This document shows, one piece after another, positions 47,950 to 59,164 of a stretch of 64,000 bases of DNA. The stretch comes from Astragalus membranaceus (taxonomy: Eukaryota > Streptophyta > Magnoliopsida > Fabales > Fabaceae), in NCBI GenBank assembly GCA_039519185.1, contig CM076849.1, forward strand, positions 110,489,806 to 110,553,805, written 5' to 3'. Numbering within the stretch: the first letter of the stretch is position 1; each line of letters opens with the position of its first letter. The translations under genes and the position numbers were made by a program. The notes beneath the pieces are model-generated. The model did not search any database. It was not told where the DNA came from and saw only the letters and a program-made list of their open reading frames with translations.

Positions 47950-48211
47950 ACTTTTAGTATCGGGTGTTTTAACAACCGATGCTAAATGTGTTGAGATACA
48001 CTTTTAGTATCGGGTGTTTTAACCAACCAATGCTAAATGTCTGATGCAATTACTTTTAACATCGGTTGTTTAAACAACCGATGCTAAATGTAGGCGCGAA
48101 AACTGAAAACTTCCATTTAATTGCAAAATTGCCATCGCGTAGACATTTAGCATCGGTTGTTCAAACAACCGATGCTAAATGATGCTTAATAATGTCTTTT
48201 TTCCACTAGTG
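47950..48211. repeat. Palindromic subterminal repeats, right end of CACTA
   Basis: Four hairpin units of the AGCATCGGTTGTT...AACAACCGATGCT type (47953-48180) lead to the inverted terminus ending CCACTAGTG at 48211. One unit has TTTTAGTATCGG in place of ATTTAGCATCGG. Confidence 0.9.
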
Positions 48212-48999
48212 ACCCCGTGAGTATTTACATTATTTTCCAAATAGTTACAACTTTACAACCAACCTTGGCTTAAAGTTCTCATGGTAGTTTTCTTAACACA
48301 GCTTAACCTACTGTTTCTTGTCGTAGTTTTCTTCACACAGCTCTACCTAGTGTTCTCACACCTAATACGATCCTTCTGATCTACTAGGTAGCTTCTAACA
48401 CAGAAGCAACTCACTTCTCAAGCCCTACAGCAACACATGCTACTTGAGAAGGTTTCTAACAAGCTTCTCTTTGGCCATTGCAATACCTTGCTATTTGAGA
48501 AGGCTTCTTCATGTTTTACACTATACGGTTTGGGGGTTTTTTGTGGGATTACAAGAGCTTGGTTTAAACAAGATAGATTCAAATGAATTCTAAACAACAA
48601 GCTGAAATACATACTAAGAAAATAGAATCCCTAGATTAAAGCATGACTTGAGTATGGGTGAGAGAAGACTTTCTACTTGAGAAGGATGGAAAGAATTTGA
48701 TTTCTCTCTCACAAGAAACTTCCACAATGATCCTTCATGGTATTTATAGCCACTGAATTGAAATATGTGTATTAACCATTGGTTAATCAATAAGAGTCGT
48801 TGGAGGGATTTCCCAAGTAAATATACCCGTTGAGAAGGGTGGACAGAAAGTACAACAGCTGTTTTTGCACTTCCTGCAGCACTTTCTGCAGAAGACGGTT
48901 GTTTCTGCAACATTTTCTGCAGAAGAAAGCACATTACAGCTGTTATGAGAAGACAACGCATTATAGCTATCATGACTCTTCTCTTCTTTGAATCTTCTC

Positions 49000-49290
49000 A
49001 ACTTTGAGTCTTCTCAAGTTGATGCTTCTCAACTTGACTCTTCTCATCATGACCCTTCTGATCTTGACCCTTCTTGTCATGATGCTTCTCAACTTGATTT
49101 TGAATCTTCTCATATTGACTCTTCTCATGATGATTCTCCTCATGACTCTTCTCATGATGCTCTTCTCATCACGACTCTTCTCATGTTGATTCTTCTCATC
49201 ATGACTCTTATCATATTGACTCCTCTCATGATGATTCTTCTCATGTTGACTCTTCTCATAATGAGTCTTCTCATGTTAACCCTTCTTAAC
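49000..49290 (+). repeat. CTTCTCA-based tandem repeat in copia LTR
   Basis: About twenty imperfect units of 15 bp, of the type GACTCTTCTCATGAT or GATTCTTCTCATGTT. Since 15 is a multiple of three, open frames run through it in more than one phase, coding low-complexity peptides (DSSHDDSPH; LLILTLLMM). I see no reason to think they are genes. Confidence 0.85.
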
Positions 49291-49516
49291 TAATGACCTT
49301 TCTCTTCTCTTTCAAGGGAGTTTTTCTTTGTTATTTCAATCAACATTCTTACGGCTTCTTTGTATTGTCATTGCTTCAAGTCTTCTCAACACTTATGCTT
49401 CTTAAAATGAGATATCTGCTTGAGAATAAGCTAACTGATCATGTTCTTATATTTCACTTAAGCTTCTCACATTTGAAGTTTGTTAACTTTCAAAACTAAA
49501 CTGGGATTTTGCCTCA

Positions 49517-50464
49517 ACAAGAAGCTCTTGAGAAGCTTCTGAAGTAGATGACCAATAATGCGTATTATCTCTCTTAAGAATAAATGAGGTGCTCCATGAT
49601 ATATTTATATATTCTTTGACTCAAAAGAGCCGTTGAAAAGGATCTCGATGGAGGATTATAGCCGTTGAGGCTTTTGCTCAAAAATAGGTGCACTTTCTGC
49701 AGAACCGTACACTGCAACAGGTATCCGTTGAGAGCTTATGAACTTGGTTCTCAAGAATAACTTTTGATGAATGGTTCATTGTCTTGATTTCAATTCTTCT
49801 AAAGACTTATCTTATCTCTATATGTCCTTTTGACCGTTTAGAAAAAGTTGACTTTTGACTTTTATTCTTGAGAAGCTTCTGAGGTATCTTTGAAGTATGC
49901 CTTCTGAAGAACCTTCTAAACGTCTTCTGAAGATCTTCTGAGTCAGTTAGCTTCCGATATGTCGACATATCTACTAATATACTTGTCTTAGATTAGTCGT
50001 GTCTTTGGCAAGAGGCCTCTTGAGTTCACTCTATAATCTTTTGAGACTTATCTACTGTCTATATCTTCTGAGCACCATGTATCTTCTGAAGCTTTCTACT
50101 AGCTTCTAATGATGTGCATTGCTTAGCACATCTTCTTCTTGCAACTAAAATGATGTGTTCCTGTCTTAAGATCACTCAAGAAGATTCATTAAAAAACTTA
50201 ATGAATCAGAAAGCTTAAAGAGCTTATCAAAACTGTTTGTTCTCATCAAAACTTTCACTTAGGGATTTTGCCTCAATAATCTCCCCCTTTTGACGATGAC
50301 AAACTTTTTTGAAAAGTTTTTAATATTTCTTACATAACAGTTGTTTCATTATGGATTATATGTTCCTCCTTAATTCATGCATAGATTTAATTTGTAACTA
50401 GATAAAAACATGTTTCATTTGGGGTTATTTGGGGTGTGGGTTTCATTTGGGGTTCAATCTGAGA
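49517..50464 (-). repeat. Second copia LTR fragment and 3' internal end
   Basis: A second LTR end, GGGATTTTGCCTCA, closes at 50275. It is followed by the minus-strand polypurine tract AAAAGGGGGAGATTAT and the phrase TTTGTCATCGTC, which in SIRE-like elements precede the 3' LTR. So 49517-50275 is the kept part of an older copia 3' LTR, into which the copia element at 34073-49516 is inserted. 50276-50464 is its internal 3' end. No gene is seen. Confidence 0.65.
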
Positions 50465-51515
50465 CACTAGTGCAAAAAAGGGATTTAAAGTCAGGCGAAA
50501 AGGGGATTTAAAGTCAGGCGCCCGCTTGACTTTTATTAAGTCGACTTTGTATGTATTGAGTTTTAAAGTCAAGCGATAGCCTGACTTCGTAAGTCTGATT
50601 TAAAGTCAAGCATTTATTTCCCCTGACTTCTTAAGTCAGTTTTAAAGTCAAGCATTTACTTCGCCTGACTTCTTAAGTCAGTTTTAAAGTCAAGCATTTA
50701 TTATTGTCTGACTTCGTAAGTATGATCTAAAGTCAATCATTTATTATTGTCTGACTTCGTAAGTATGATTTAAAGTCAAGCATTTATTATTGCCTGACTT
50801 CGTAAGTCTGTTTTAAAGTCAGGCTTTATTTGCGCACGACTTTAAAAGTCCAATTTTTTTTTTAAAAAAAAATTATTTGGTAGCCTTAATTAACAAATTT
50901 CTGCCATCAATTATTAAGCATTAAATCCTTACGATAGCCAAAATTAATGAAAAAATTAGTACAACTACCAACATATACATGAACAAATTTCTGCCATCAA
51001 TTATTAAGTATTAAATCCTTACAATCATAACACAACCTATGGGATCAAGTTAGAATTACAAAGGCTCTAAAAATTATAATGTGGCAGATATTATTGACAC
51101 AGTATAGATCTCATATATACATCTAGCAACTATATAATAACTAAGTTATATGTACACGGGCACATGATCATCCAAAAGGAACAATGCCACCAACCTGAAT
51201 CACACTACCAACCCATCAACATTTTCCAAACTCCTTTCTCAATCTTGTTCCTTGGAATTGATAAGTCTTCCCCTTCATCAAGCAAGATTCTATATACTTC
51301 ACACTCACGGTCTCCAATCACATGTCTTCTAACTTCAGCCTGTTGAAACAATTATCACAATATTTACATGTAACAAATGATCATAAATTCACTATCAATC
51401 CACTTTGTAACAAATTTGGTTTACTACTAGATAAGACTAGATAAAATAACTAAGAAAGTATAGGCATGTCAGCGTTTTAAGCTATTTGCAAAATCAAAGA
51501 GAATGTGCCAGTGAG
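50465..51515. mobile_element. Left end of another CACTA element
   Basis: Begins CACTAGTGCAAAAAAGGGAT and continues with about eight copies of TTTAAAGTCAAGC (or its inverse GCCTGACTTCGTAAGTC) to about 50850, a subterminal array of a different sequence from the CACTA at 34735. The other end is not in the window or is lost. The minus strand at 51345-51215 has a short open stretch (RRHVIGDRECEVYRILLDEG, then NKIEKGVWKML) between splice-like borders; I do not recognise it. CAAATTTCTGCCATCAATTA is duplicated at 50894 and 50985. A truncated gypsy element abuts at 51516. Confidence 0.7.
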
Positions 51516-54500
51516 TTGAGAACTGACTCTTATGAGCCTCCTCTAAAACTTGCCTCTTCACATCCTCATCATTCGGCACACAGATTCTGCCATCAAAACA
51601 AATTACACCATCACCGTCTTCTGTGTAACTCGGCAATCTCTTCTGCGCTTGCAGTTCTACATCACCTTCTTGGGCTGAGCGAATTAGATCTCTCGAGGGA
51701 CTTGAAATCCGAATGTGACTCAACACCAACCTGTTCCTTCTTGATTTTACTCTCAAATTAAGGTCTCTGAATGATTCCAACAAGGACATCTCGTGCATCA
51801 TTAACTCTGCAGTATGGATAGACTTCCTGCTTAAAGCATCGGCCACAACATTAGCCTTACCAGGATGGTACTTCAATTCAAAATCGTAATCCTTCAGGAA
51901 TTCTACCCATCTCCTCTGTCTGTTGTTCAGCTCCTTTTGGTCAAACAAATACTTAAGACTCTTGTGGTCACTAAAGACTTCGAAACGAGATCCATACAGG
52001 TAATGTCTCCAAATCTTCAGGGCAAACACAATTGCCGCCAATTCTAAATCATGAGTTGGGTAATTCTCTTCATGCGGTTTCAACTGTCTGGAGGCATAAG
52101 CAACTACTTGTTGATTCTGCATCAGGACACATCCCAAACCCTTACCAGAGGCGTCGCAATAGATTTGGAATCCTACGGACGGATCCGGAAGAATAAGGAC
52201 TGGTGCAGAAGTTAAACGATTCTTCAATTCCGCAAAACAATTATCACAGTCTGAGTCCCAAACAAACGGCTGACCCTTGCGAGTTAACCGCGTGAGTGGA
52301 AGAACCAGCTGGGAAAATCCTTGAATGAATCTTCGATAATACCCAGCTAATCCCAAGAAACTTCTTACCTCAGTAACTGTAGACGGCTGCTCCCAGTCTA
52401 CCACAGCTTCGATCTTACTGGGATCCACTGCAACACCTGTCCTAGATATTACATGGCCCAAAAACTTAACTTCTGGCATCCAAAAATCACATTTGGATGG
52501 CTTAGCATACAACTTCTTCTCTTGGAGTACGTTCAGAACAATTCGGAGATGTTGCACATGCTCCTCAATCGTCTTAGAGAACACCAAGATATCATCAATG
52601 AACACTACCACAAACTGATCCAGATAGGGATTAAAAATCCGATTCATATAATCCATGAACACGGCTGGAGCATTGGTCAAACCGAAGGGCATCACTACGA
52701 ATTCATAGTGTCCATACCTCGTACGGAAAGTGGTCTTCAAGACGTCCAAAGCTCGAACCCTGATTTGGTGATAGCCGGACCTTAAATCAATCTTTGAAAA
52801 TACAGAAGCTCCCCTCAACTGATCTAGCAAATCATCAATTCTCGGTAGAGGGTACTTGTTCTTGACAGTCACCTTATTCAACTGACGATAATCAATACAC
52901 AATCTCATACTTCCGTCCTTCTTCTTGACGAGCAACACTGGAGCACCCCATGGTGAGGCACTCGGCCGGATGAACCGTTTGGAAATTAGCTCCTCCAGTT
53001 GAACTTTCAATTCCCTCAACTCTAATGGTGACATTCTATACGGGGCTATAGAAATAGGTCCAGTGCCTGGAACCAACTCTATAGAAAAATCCACCTCACG
53101 ATCCGGAGGAAATGAAGGAACTTCATCGGGAAACACATCAAGAAATTCATTAACAACTTGCACAGAAGGTAAATCCTGACCTGTCTCAGTGGATGCAGAC
53201 AGCATCATGACATAAGCTTCTGCGCCTTGGAACAGATAGTTACTGGGTGAAGTGAAAGAAATAACAGCTTCAGAAATGGGCGGTTGTAGCTCCACTGACT
53301 CGGAGGCGAAACCGATAGTTCGATGGAAGCAATCTATAGTCACATGGTTGGCCGTCATCCAACTCCTGCCTAGGACGACGTCCATGCCCTTCATTGGTAA
53401 ACAAATGAAGTCTACTACAAAATTCCTGTCTCCAATGGATAGAAGAAAATTCCACATATTGCTTGGGTCTGAACACTACCTTCAGCAGCAGTCTTAATGG
53501 AGATTGGTTGAGGCAAGGGAGTTAAAGCCAATCCCAACCGATCGACACAAACTTGAGATATAAAACAATGGGTCGCACCTGAATCATATAAAATACTGAC
53601 GGAGTTATTAAAAAGAGATCCCGTACCCCTTAGTAGATTATCTGACGGTGTGACCTTCTGGGCGACCAAGGTGTAAACCCTCCCATGAGTTGTAGTAGCA
53701 GCAGGGTTACCTCCTTGACTCTTCTCCTTCTCTGGGAAATCCCGTGCATAATGACCTTCCTTCTTGCAGAAATAACACTGGTTGGATCCCATCTGGCATT
53801 TACCCTGATGATACTTTCCACAGTTGGAACAAGTACTGAACCTTGAGGAGTTCGACGACTGAACCTGCTTCCCCTTGTTGGAGTTGTGCCTGGGACCCGT
53901 GTGATTGTTGGATGATCCAACATTCTTCTTATTCTGATGGAATACTTTCCTGCTTGCATATAACCTCTTCAAGTCACTCTCAGCTATGTGTGCTTGTTGA
54001 ACCATGGCAGCATAGTTAGTATAGGCAAAAGAACTCAAACTCTGAGCAATGTCTTCCCTTAGCCCATACTTGAACCTTTCGGTTTTCCACTTGTCATTGG
54101 GAGCATACCTGGCCAAACCGAAGAATTGATATAACTCTTCAAACTTAGCCGCGTACTGACCCACAGTTGAGCTTCCTTGAGTGAGAGTCAGAAATTCGTT
54201 CTCCTTGTCGAACCTCATGGCTGTTGGAAAGAACTGCTCCAAAAATACCTGCTTGAAATGTTCCCAAGTCTGGGGAGTATCCATAGTTACCATCATGGCT
54301 TTGGCATTAGTCCACCAGTTGTTAGCTTCACCTTTCAGCATATGGGTTGCCAATCTCAGCTTGTCATCATCAGTGACTTGCATAGCTACGAAAATATTCT
54401 CTATATCATCTAGCCAATGCTGGGCTTCCATAACATCCGGTCCTCCTCTGAACTCGGGCGGCTTCATTTTCAGAAATTCAGAGAAAACCCTCCTTGGGTC

Positions 54501-54653
54501 AACTTGAGGCTCAGGGACTTGCTGGGGCTGAGCTTGAGCAATCTGTTGCATTTGCAACATATCTTCCATCATCTTCTGCTGTCTCTCGATCACGTTCTGC
54601 ATCCATGCAGAATGCGGATCAATCGGTGGGTTATTCCTCGATCCTCCTGCCAT
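51516..54653 (-). pseudogene. Tekay-type gag-pol, lacking integrase
   Basis: Gag starts at 54653 (MAGGSRNNPPIDPHSAW) and includes zinc knuckle CYFCKKEGHYARDFPE, where the usual final Cys is replaced by Phe, so zinc binding is doubtful. Protease has YDSGATHCFIS. A base change and small deletion near 53450 shift frame (compare the intact version at 63130). Reverse transcriptase (SPWGAPVLLVKKKDG, FIDDILVFSK) and RNase H (YHPGKANVVADALSRKS) follow. Homology to the neighbour stops at about 51516, just inside the region before the integrase zinc part. Integrase, chromodomain and 3' LTR are gone. The sequence is nearly identical to the copy at 59972-64000. Confidence 0.92.
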
Positions 54654-54784
54654 AATTCTACAAATGATACACCAAATATTAAGTTGATCAGTCTCAATGT
54701 CTCTTAGTATCACAAGAAGCAAGATAGCAGAATTACTCGAGGGACAAAACCACCCTAACTGTCTAAGCCCGACTAGGTCGAACT

Positions 54785-54796
54785 GCTCTGATACCA
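54785..54796 (-). promoter_or_regulatory. Primer-binding site, tRNA-iMet
   Basis: Minus-strand TGGTATCAGAGC three bases from the LTR edge at 54800; it shows the shared LTR serves as 5' LTR for the truncated copy on its left. Confidence 0.9.
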
Positions 54797-56420
54797 TAAT
54801 GTAACACCCCGATAAATTCTAACATATAGAATCACCGAAATGCACCAAATGGCATACATCGGAGTAACTTCCTGTTATTGAAATATTGAACACAACTAAA
54901 ACTTTCGATAATACATATCAAATGGTTCTCTGAACCTCATAAACTTCCTGAAAATGCTTAAGTTTCAAAACTCAAGACTTGTACATAATCCTGGTGTTCA
55001 ATACTCAAAACATAAAGTAGCGGAAACGATTTTACAACTTAAACCATGAAAGTTATACAATCGGAACATAGAAATAATAAATGGGGCAAAGGTCTAAAAC
55101 ATGAAATTAGGTCTTCAATGACTCCAAGAGTCACACCGGCTAACCGTGCTTTACCGCCTTTGCTTTCCCCTGTTTCTCTGTAAAAACCACAAATATGAAG
55201 GGTGAGATAAACATTATCTCAGTGAGTCCTATCGAGACCCCTTACTAACTCTAGCGGTGCATTATGCTTTACTTTGAACTCGTGGTCCTAAAAAGCAACC
55301 ACGTGGAAATACATTAAGTTCCTGTATCAATTATGCTCATGGCGCTCCTAAGCGACACATGCAGCATACAATCTTTTTTTCCATGTTTTTAGCATAACAC
55401 CTCAGTCTACCTAATTTATAGGCACTTCTTTGACTTTGGTGAACCCATCCCGCTATTTCTAGTGGGCGAAACAGTCTTGAGTCTAGGTTTTGGGGCTCAT
55501 GACTTCCCCTCCCCTAGTATGCTAACCTCTAAGGGTCGTCACCCTTTTTCCTATTGTATTTATTATACATTATATATCCATGTACCTACAATGGGCTGTT
55601 AGTCATTTCAGTCAAGTACCATGTACCATATCAGTCAAATACCGTGTATAATATCAGTCCAGTACCGTGTATTATATCAGTCAAATACGGTGTATTATTA
55701 TTATTCTTGACATATGCTCTCTCGCGTTCTCTAAGTGCGGTCTTCCATTTTATTCATAATACACAAATTTTCTATCGAACATGTTCAATCTCATACCATT
55801 GTTACCTTTACATTGTTGGGGAACCTTGGGGAAAGGATTAGAGGATGATTGGAATCATTTGGAATGAATAAAAAGGTACTTTGAATTTGAAGGTCAGAAA
55901 GTCTCACACGACCCGTTCGTGTAGGCGCACGACCCGTGCGTTTTTGAACAATTTGCAGAAGATTTCCAGAAAGATACGCACGACCCGTGCGTCTAAGCGC
56001 ACGATCCGGGCGTTATCCAATAAAATTCGTAGAAGTTCCAGAAACATACGCACGACCCGTGCGACTGGGCGCACGATCCGTGCGTGTTTAAAAATCCAGT
56101 TCTTGTAGTATCAGATGGGGGCACACGATCCGTGCGTCTCTATCAGTTTTCCAGAAAATAGATTTTTCGTGAGTTTTTCTATTCCGTTCCGATTCCAAAA
56201 TCCCTTCCGATCGAGACCCAAACTCAAACACACATTGAAATAATATATCATAGCATTCCAAAACAATCAATCAAACAATATATGATTTAAGTCACGATCC
56301 TTTTGAGAAAACGGTTTTCGAATAGTTTCCTTTCGTTACCGAAAATGAGTGACAAGAGTTTTCGAAGAGTAAAGACTCAGACACAAACCCATTCCCTTAG
56401 CGAGTTGTAGAACTTGTAAC

Positions 56421-56569
56421 AGCCCAGGTCCAACGCATTGGCCACCCCGGCACTATTACCTCACGGTCTTCTCTACCCCTCTTGTAGAATTTTTGCCTTC
56501 CGTGGGAATCGAACCTTGCACCTGAGGCATAAGTGCAAGTTAAACACACCTCCCACTACCAATTGAGCG
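56421..56569 (-). mobile_element. tRNA-derived SINE
   Basis: On the minus strand it begins CGCTCAATTGGTAGTGGG (box A like) and has GGTTCGATTCCCAC about 50 bases later (box B), the two internal promoter parts of RNA polymerase III. It is 149 bp, normal for plant SINEs. It is flanked by GTAAC on both sides (56416-56420, 56570-56574), a 5-bp duplication of the start of the LTR that it interrupts. No A- or T-rich tail is visible at the 3' end, which is unusual. Confidence 0.8.
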
Positions 56570-57289
56570 GTAACGCCCCAAAATAATTTAATTATTTATT
56601 TAATTAAGTTATTTAAGGCTTACAATATTTATTTAATTTAATTAACTAATTCAGGATTTAATTTATTTTATTTTATTTATTTAGGAGGAGTTGTCACGAA
56701 TTAGGTGGTGCATGGGGGCCCATGATCCACAAGTAAGCCCATGACCCATTGGCTAGTCATAGAGCTCGAATCACTTAGGGGTCTTGAGGGTTAGTTTCGT
56801 TTTGCTCATTCCATCCAAAAGAAAGAAAAGAAAGCGAATAGGGAAAGAGTGAGAAGAGAGGCGCGACTTGCAAGAGGAAGGGAGAGGAATTTCGTGGAGC
56901 ACTCAAGGAGGAGGGAAAGCTTGTTGGTGTCTTGCAATTCCTTGGAGCCTTGCCTAGTAATTTCGACTTCCATAAGGTTAGGGGGTCCTCTTTCTATTCT
57001 TAATAACTTATGTGATAGGTGTTGTCTAGGGTTAGGTTCTAGGGTGATTTCCATGAATGATTGGTATGTTGTGATGTTGTTGCTATGCTGAATTTTTAAT
57101 TGTGCAAAGAGATGTTTGATTGGTGTTGAAATTGCACACAATAGGAATTATGCATGCCCATTGTTTGGTATTATGATTGAATGAATTTTTGGTGGAAAAT
57201 GTGATGGCTAGTGTTCATATAAGTGATTGGCATTGGTGATTTAATTTGGTATTTTTATGTTGAAGGGAACTTAAAAATTGATGGAGCCT

Positions 57290-58060
57290 TAGGCGCCCTA
57301 GGTGTGTGTGTGTTGCTGGAATTCTGTCCCAGGCACACTGCTGCTGGGCGCCAAGGGCTGTGCTGCCACTGTTGTGTCTGTTGCTGTTTTGGCGCTAGGC
57401 GCCTTGTGCCACGGGCGCCAAGGGCCCCAATTTTCTGGTGATTGTTTTGCCAATTTTGGCTTTTGGTTTTCATGTCCAAGTAAAATAGCTCGTGTAAAAT
57501 GATTTTGGCCACCAAAAGAGTTGTATTCCGTGTTTTCACTAGGCGCCTAGTGCATGGGCGCCGTGTGCTCTGCGCCAGTTCTGTGTCTGGGCGCTAGGCG
57601 CCCTGCGCCAGTTGTTCCCTGTGCCTGTCTCCTGTGTTCCAGTTTTGGCGCTAGGCGCCTTGGCCATGGGCGCCAAGGGCGCCACTGTTGCGTTGCATAT
57701 TTTCTCAAAATTATTTTTGGGTTCTCATACACTGAATAAATGGCTCGTGTAAAATAATTTTTGGGGTCAAAGGAGTTGTTCCTTGTCTTGGCCTTAGGCG
57801 CCTAGTCCATGGGCGCCAATGATGCGTGTCACATTTTGCCAAAATTTTTGCTGGGTTCCCATATTCTGAGTATTTGGCTCGTACAAAATTAATTTCGAAG
57901 TCAAATGAGTTTTCTTGCGTGTTGGCCTTAGGCGCCTAGTGCCTGGGCGCCGTGTTCCCCTGCGCCAGTTCCTGTGCCAGTGCGCCAGGCCAGTGTTGCT
58001 GTTCCTGGGCGCCCAGCGCCTATGCGCCAATCCTGTGTTGCTCCTGGGCGCCAGTTTCAG
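57290..58060 (+). repeat. GGCGCC palindrome cluster
   Basis: About twenty copies of GGCGCC or GGCGCT, often as TTAGGCGCCTAGTG or TGGGCGCCAAGGGC. A longer unit of about 240-250 bp repeats three to four times (each with TGGCTCGTGTAAAAT and GTCAAAGGAGTTG-like phrases). It is GC-rich in contrast to its AT-rich surroundings. Small ORFs here are products of composition. Confidence 0.8.
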
Positions 58061-59164
58061 AATGTCTAAGTATTTTTCCGATTTTGTTTCAATCATAACT
58101 TTTGACTCGGTTATCCAAATTTGAGGGTTCAAAATGCGTTTCGAAGCTAATTTCAGTGTCTATCCAAATGTTCTGGTTTTATGCAAAAATGGATTATTTT
58201 ACTGGTGTTTCTGGGCTGATGTGTTCAAATGTCTAAATGGCAATTTTTACTCACTTTCCCTATGCTGTGTCAAATCCTAAATTGGCCTAATTGAAATTGG
58301 TGTTGGTGTGAGTGGTGGGTTGAGTTGGTGAGTGTATTATGGTGTAATTGGTGAGCAGATGCTTCGGCCTAATTTTAATTGGTGAGCTGATTAATACAAT
58401 GGTGAGAATATGAATAAAATGGTGAGTTGATTAAATGGTGATTTGATGAATTGTGTGGTGTGTTGTGGTGCATTTCCATAGCATCTCATGAACCATGTGC
58501 ATAATTTGTGAGCAGAGGCTTCGGCCTAATTTTAATTGGTGAGCAGAGGCTTCGGCCTAATTGTGTTTGGTGACGGATCCGACATGCATGTGCCCGTGGA
58601 GTTTGGGTTGCATTTCATGCATAACCATATATTTTGTAGTGTTGTTTGGAAATGAAATTTTGATGTGGTTGCTGCCATTGTTGTGAATCGGTGTGCCTGG
58701 TTACTTTTCCCATGCAGTGCTTATTCCGTATGTTATTAATTATGAAAAGAGACTCACCCTACTGCTTTTATGTTGCTTCTTATGTCGGCAACGTGCAGGT
58801 ACTAGCGAGTGAAGGATTACCCTTATGCCTTCGTCTGGTAGAGTGTGTCATGCTCTGATACGTGGCACCGGGGGGGTGTCTTATGTTTATGTGTTATTTT
58901 AATTATACTGTTAGACTGTTATTGGTGATGTATTGGATTTGTTTTCGAACTTAATATTTTTCCGCTGTGGTAGTGACTGTATTTAGTAGATGCGAACTGA
59001 ACCGGTATTTTATGGTGCTATGTATCTTGTGGCTTTTATCCGAAGCATGCAATTTGAAGTTGTTAATTTAATGGAGTAAGTGTAGCACTCTCTTATATTG
59101 TTTTCAAAAAAAAAAAAAACTCTGATTTTATTAAATAGTAAGGTTATTAGAAGGGGGTGTTACA

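Larger units (their letters stand above)
34735..48211 (-). mobile_element. Non-autonomous CACTA carrying fragments of four host genes
   Basis: The left end CACTAGTGCAAAAAAGACAT and the inverted right end (TCTTTTTTCCACTAGTG) match except for one base. The 3-bp duplication ACC flanks it (34732-34734, 48212-48214). Subterminal regions (34741-35395, 47950-48190) are full of GACATTTAGCATCGGTTGTT and its inverse. There is no TNP2 or TNPD coding sequence. Without the inserted gypsy element the transposon is about 4.4 kb. Its cargo, read on the minus strand, is: DUF538 exon, beta-amylase exons, MYB exons, amino-acid permease exon. Capturing host gene pieces is known for CACTA elements in plants. Orientation is given by the cargo. 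Confidence 0.9.
34073..49516 (-). repeat. Copia 5' LTR split by the CACTA element
   Basis: Two parts: 34073-34734 and 48212-49516. On the minus strand it starts TGAGGCAAAATCCC (49516 side) and ends next to the primer site with TTGACTTCA. Together they make about 1.95 kb. The phrase GTCACAAGGAAGGGGGTTGG is typical of SIRE-type LTRs. The left part has repeated GAGAAGGGTCAG and CTTCTCAACTATG phrases, and the right part a CTTCTCA-rich tandem repeat. No gene is supported in 48212-49000. Confidence 0.75.
56415..59164 (+). repeat. Solo LTR of another gypsy family, nested
   Basis: Once the SINE near its edge is discounted it starts TGTAACGCCCC, and it ends GGGGGTGTTACA. It is flanked by the perfect duplication GAACT (56410-56414 and 59165-59169). 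The LTR around the insertion reads GAACTCACC in the undisturbed copies at 38929 and 45721, confirming the site. No coding or primer sequence lies inside. The middle part (57290-58060) is rich in GGCGCC palindromes. TTCGGCCTAATTTTAATTGG is repeated at about 58363 and 58530. Confidence 0.85.

Noticed and set aside
56504..56569. tRNA gene on the minus strand (box A and box B present)
   Set aside because: Acceptor-stem pairing and a proper anticodon arm are not visible, and the unit is a 149-bp insertion with a target duplication, so it is a SINE.
57223..58132. Cysteine- and arginine-rich ORFs on both strands
   Set aside because: Caused by GGCGCC-rich repeats; open in several frames on both strands, which points to composition, not coding.
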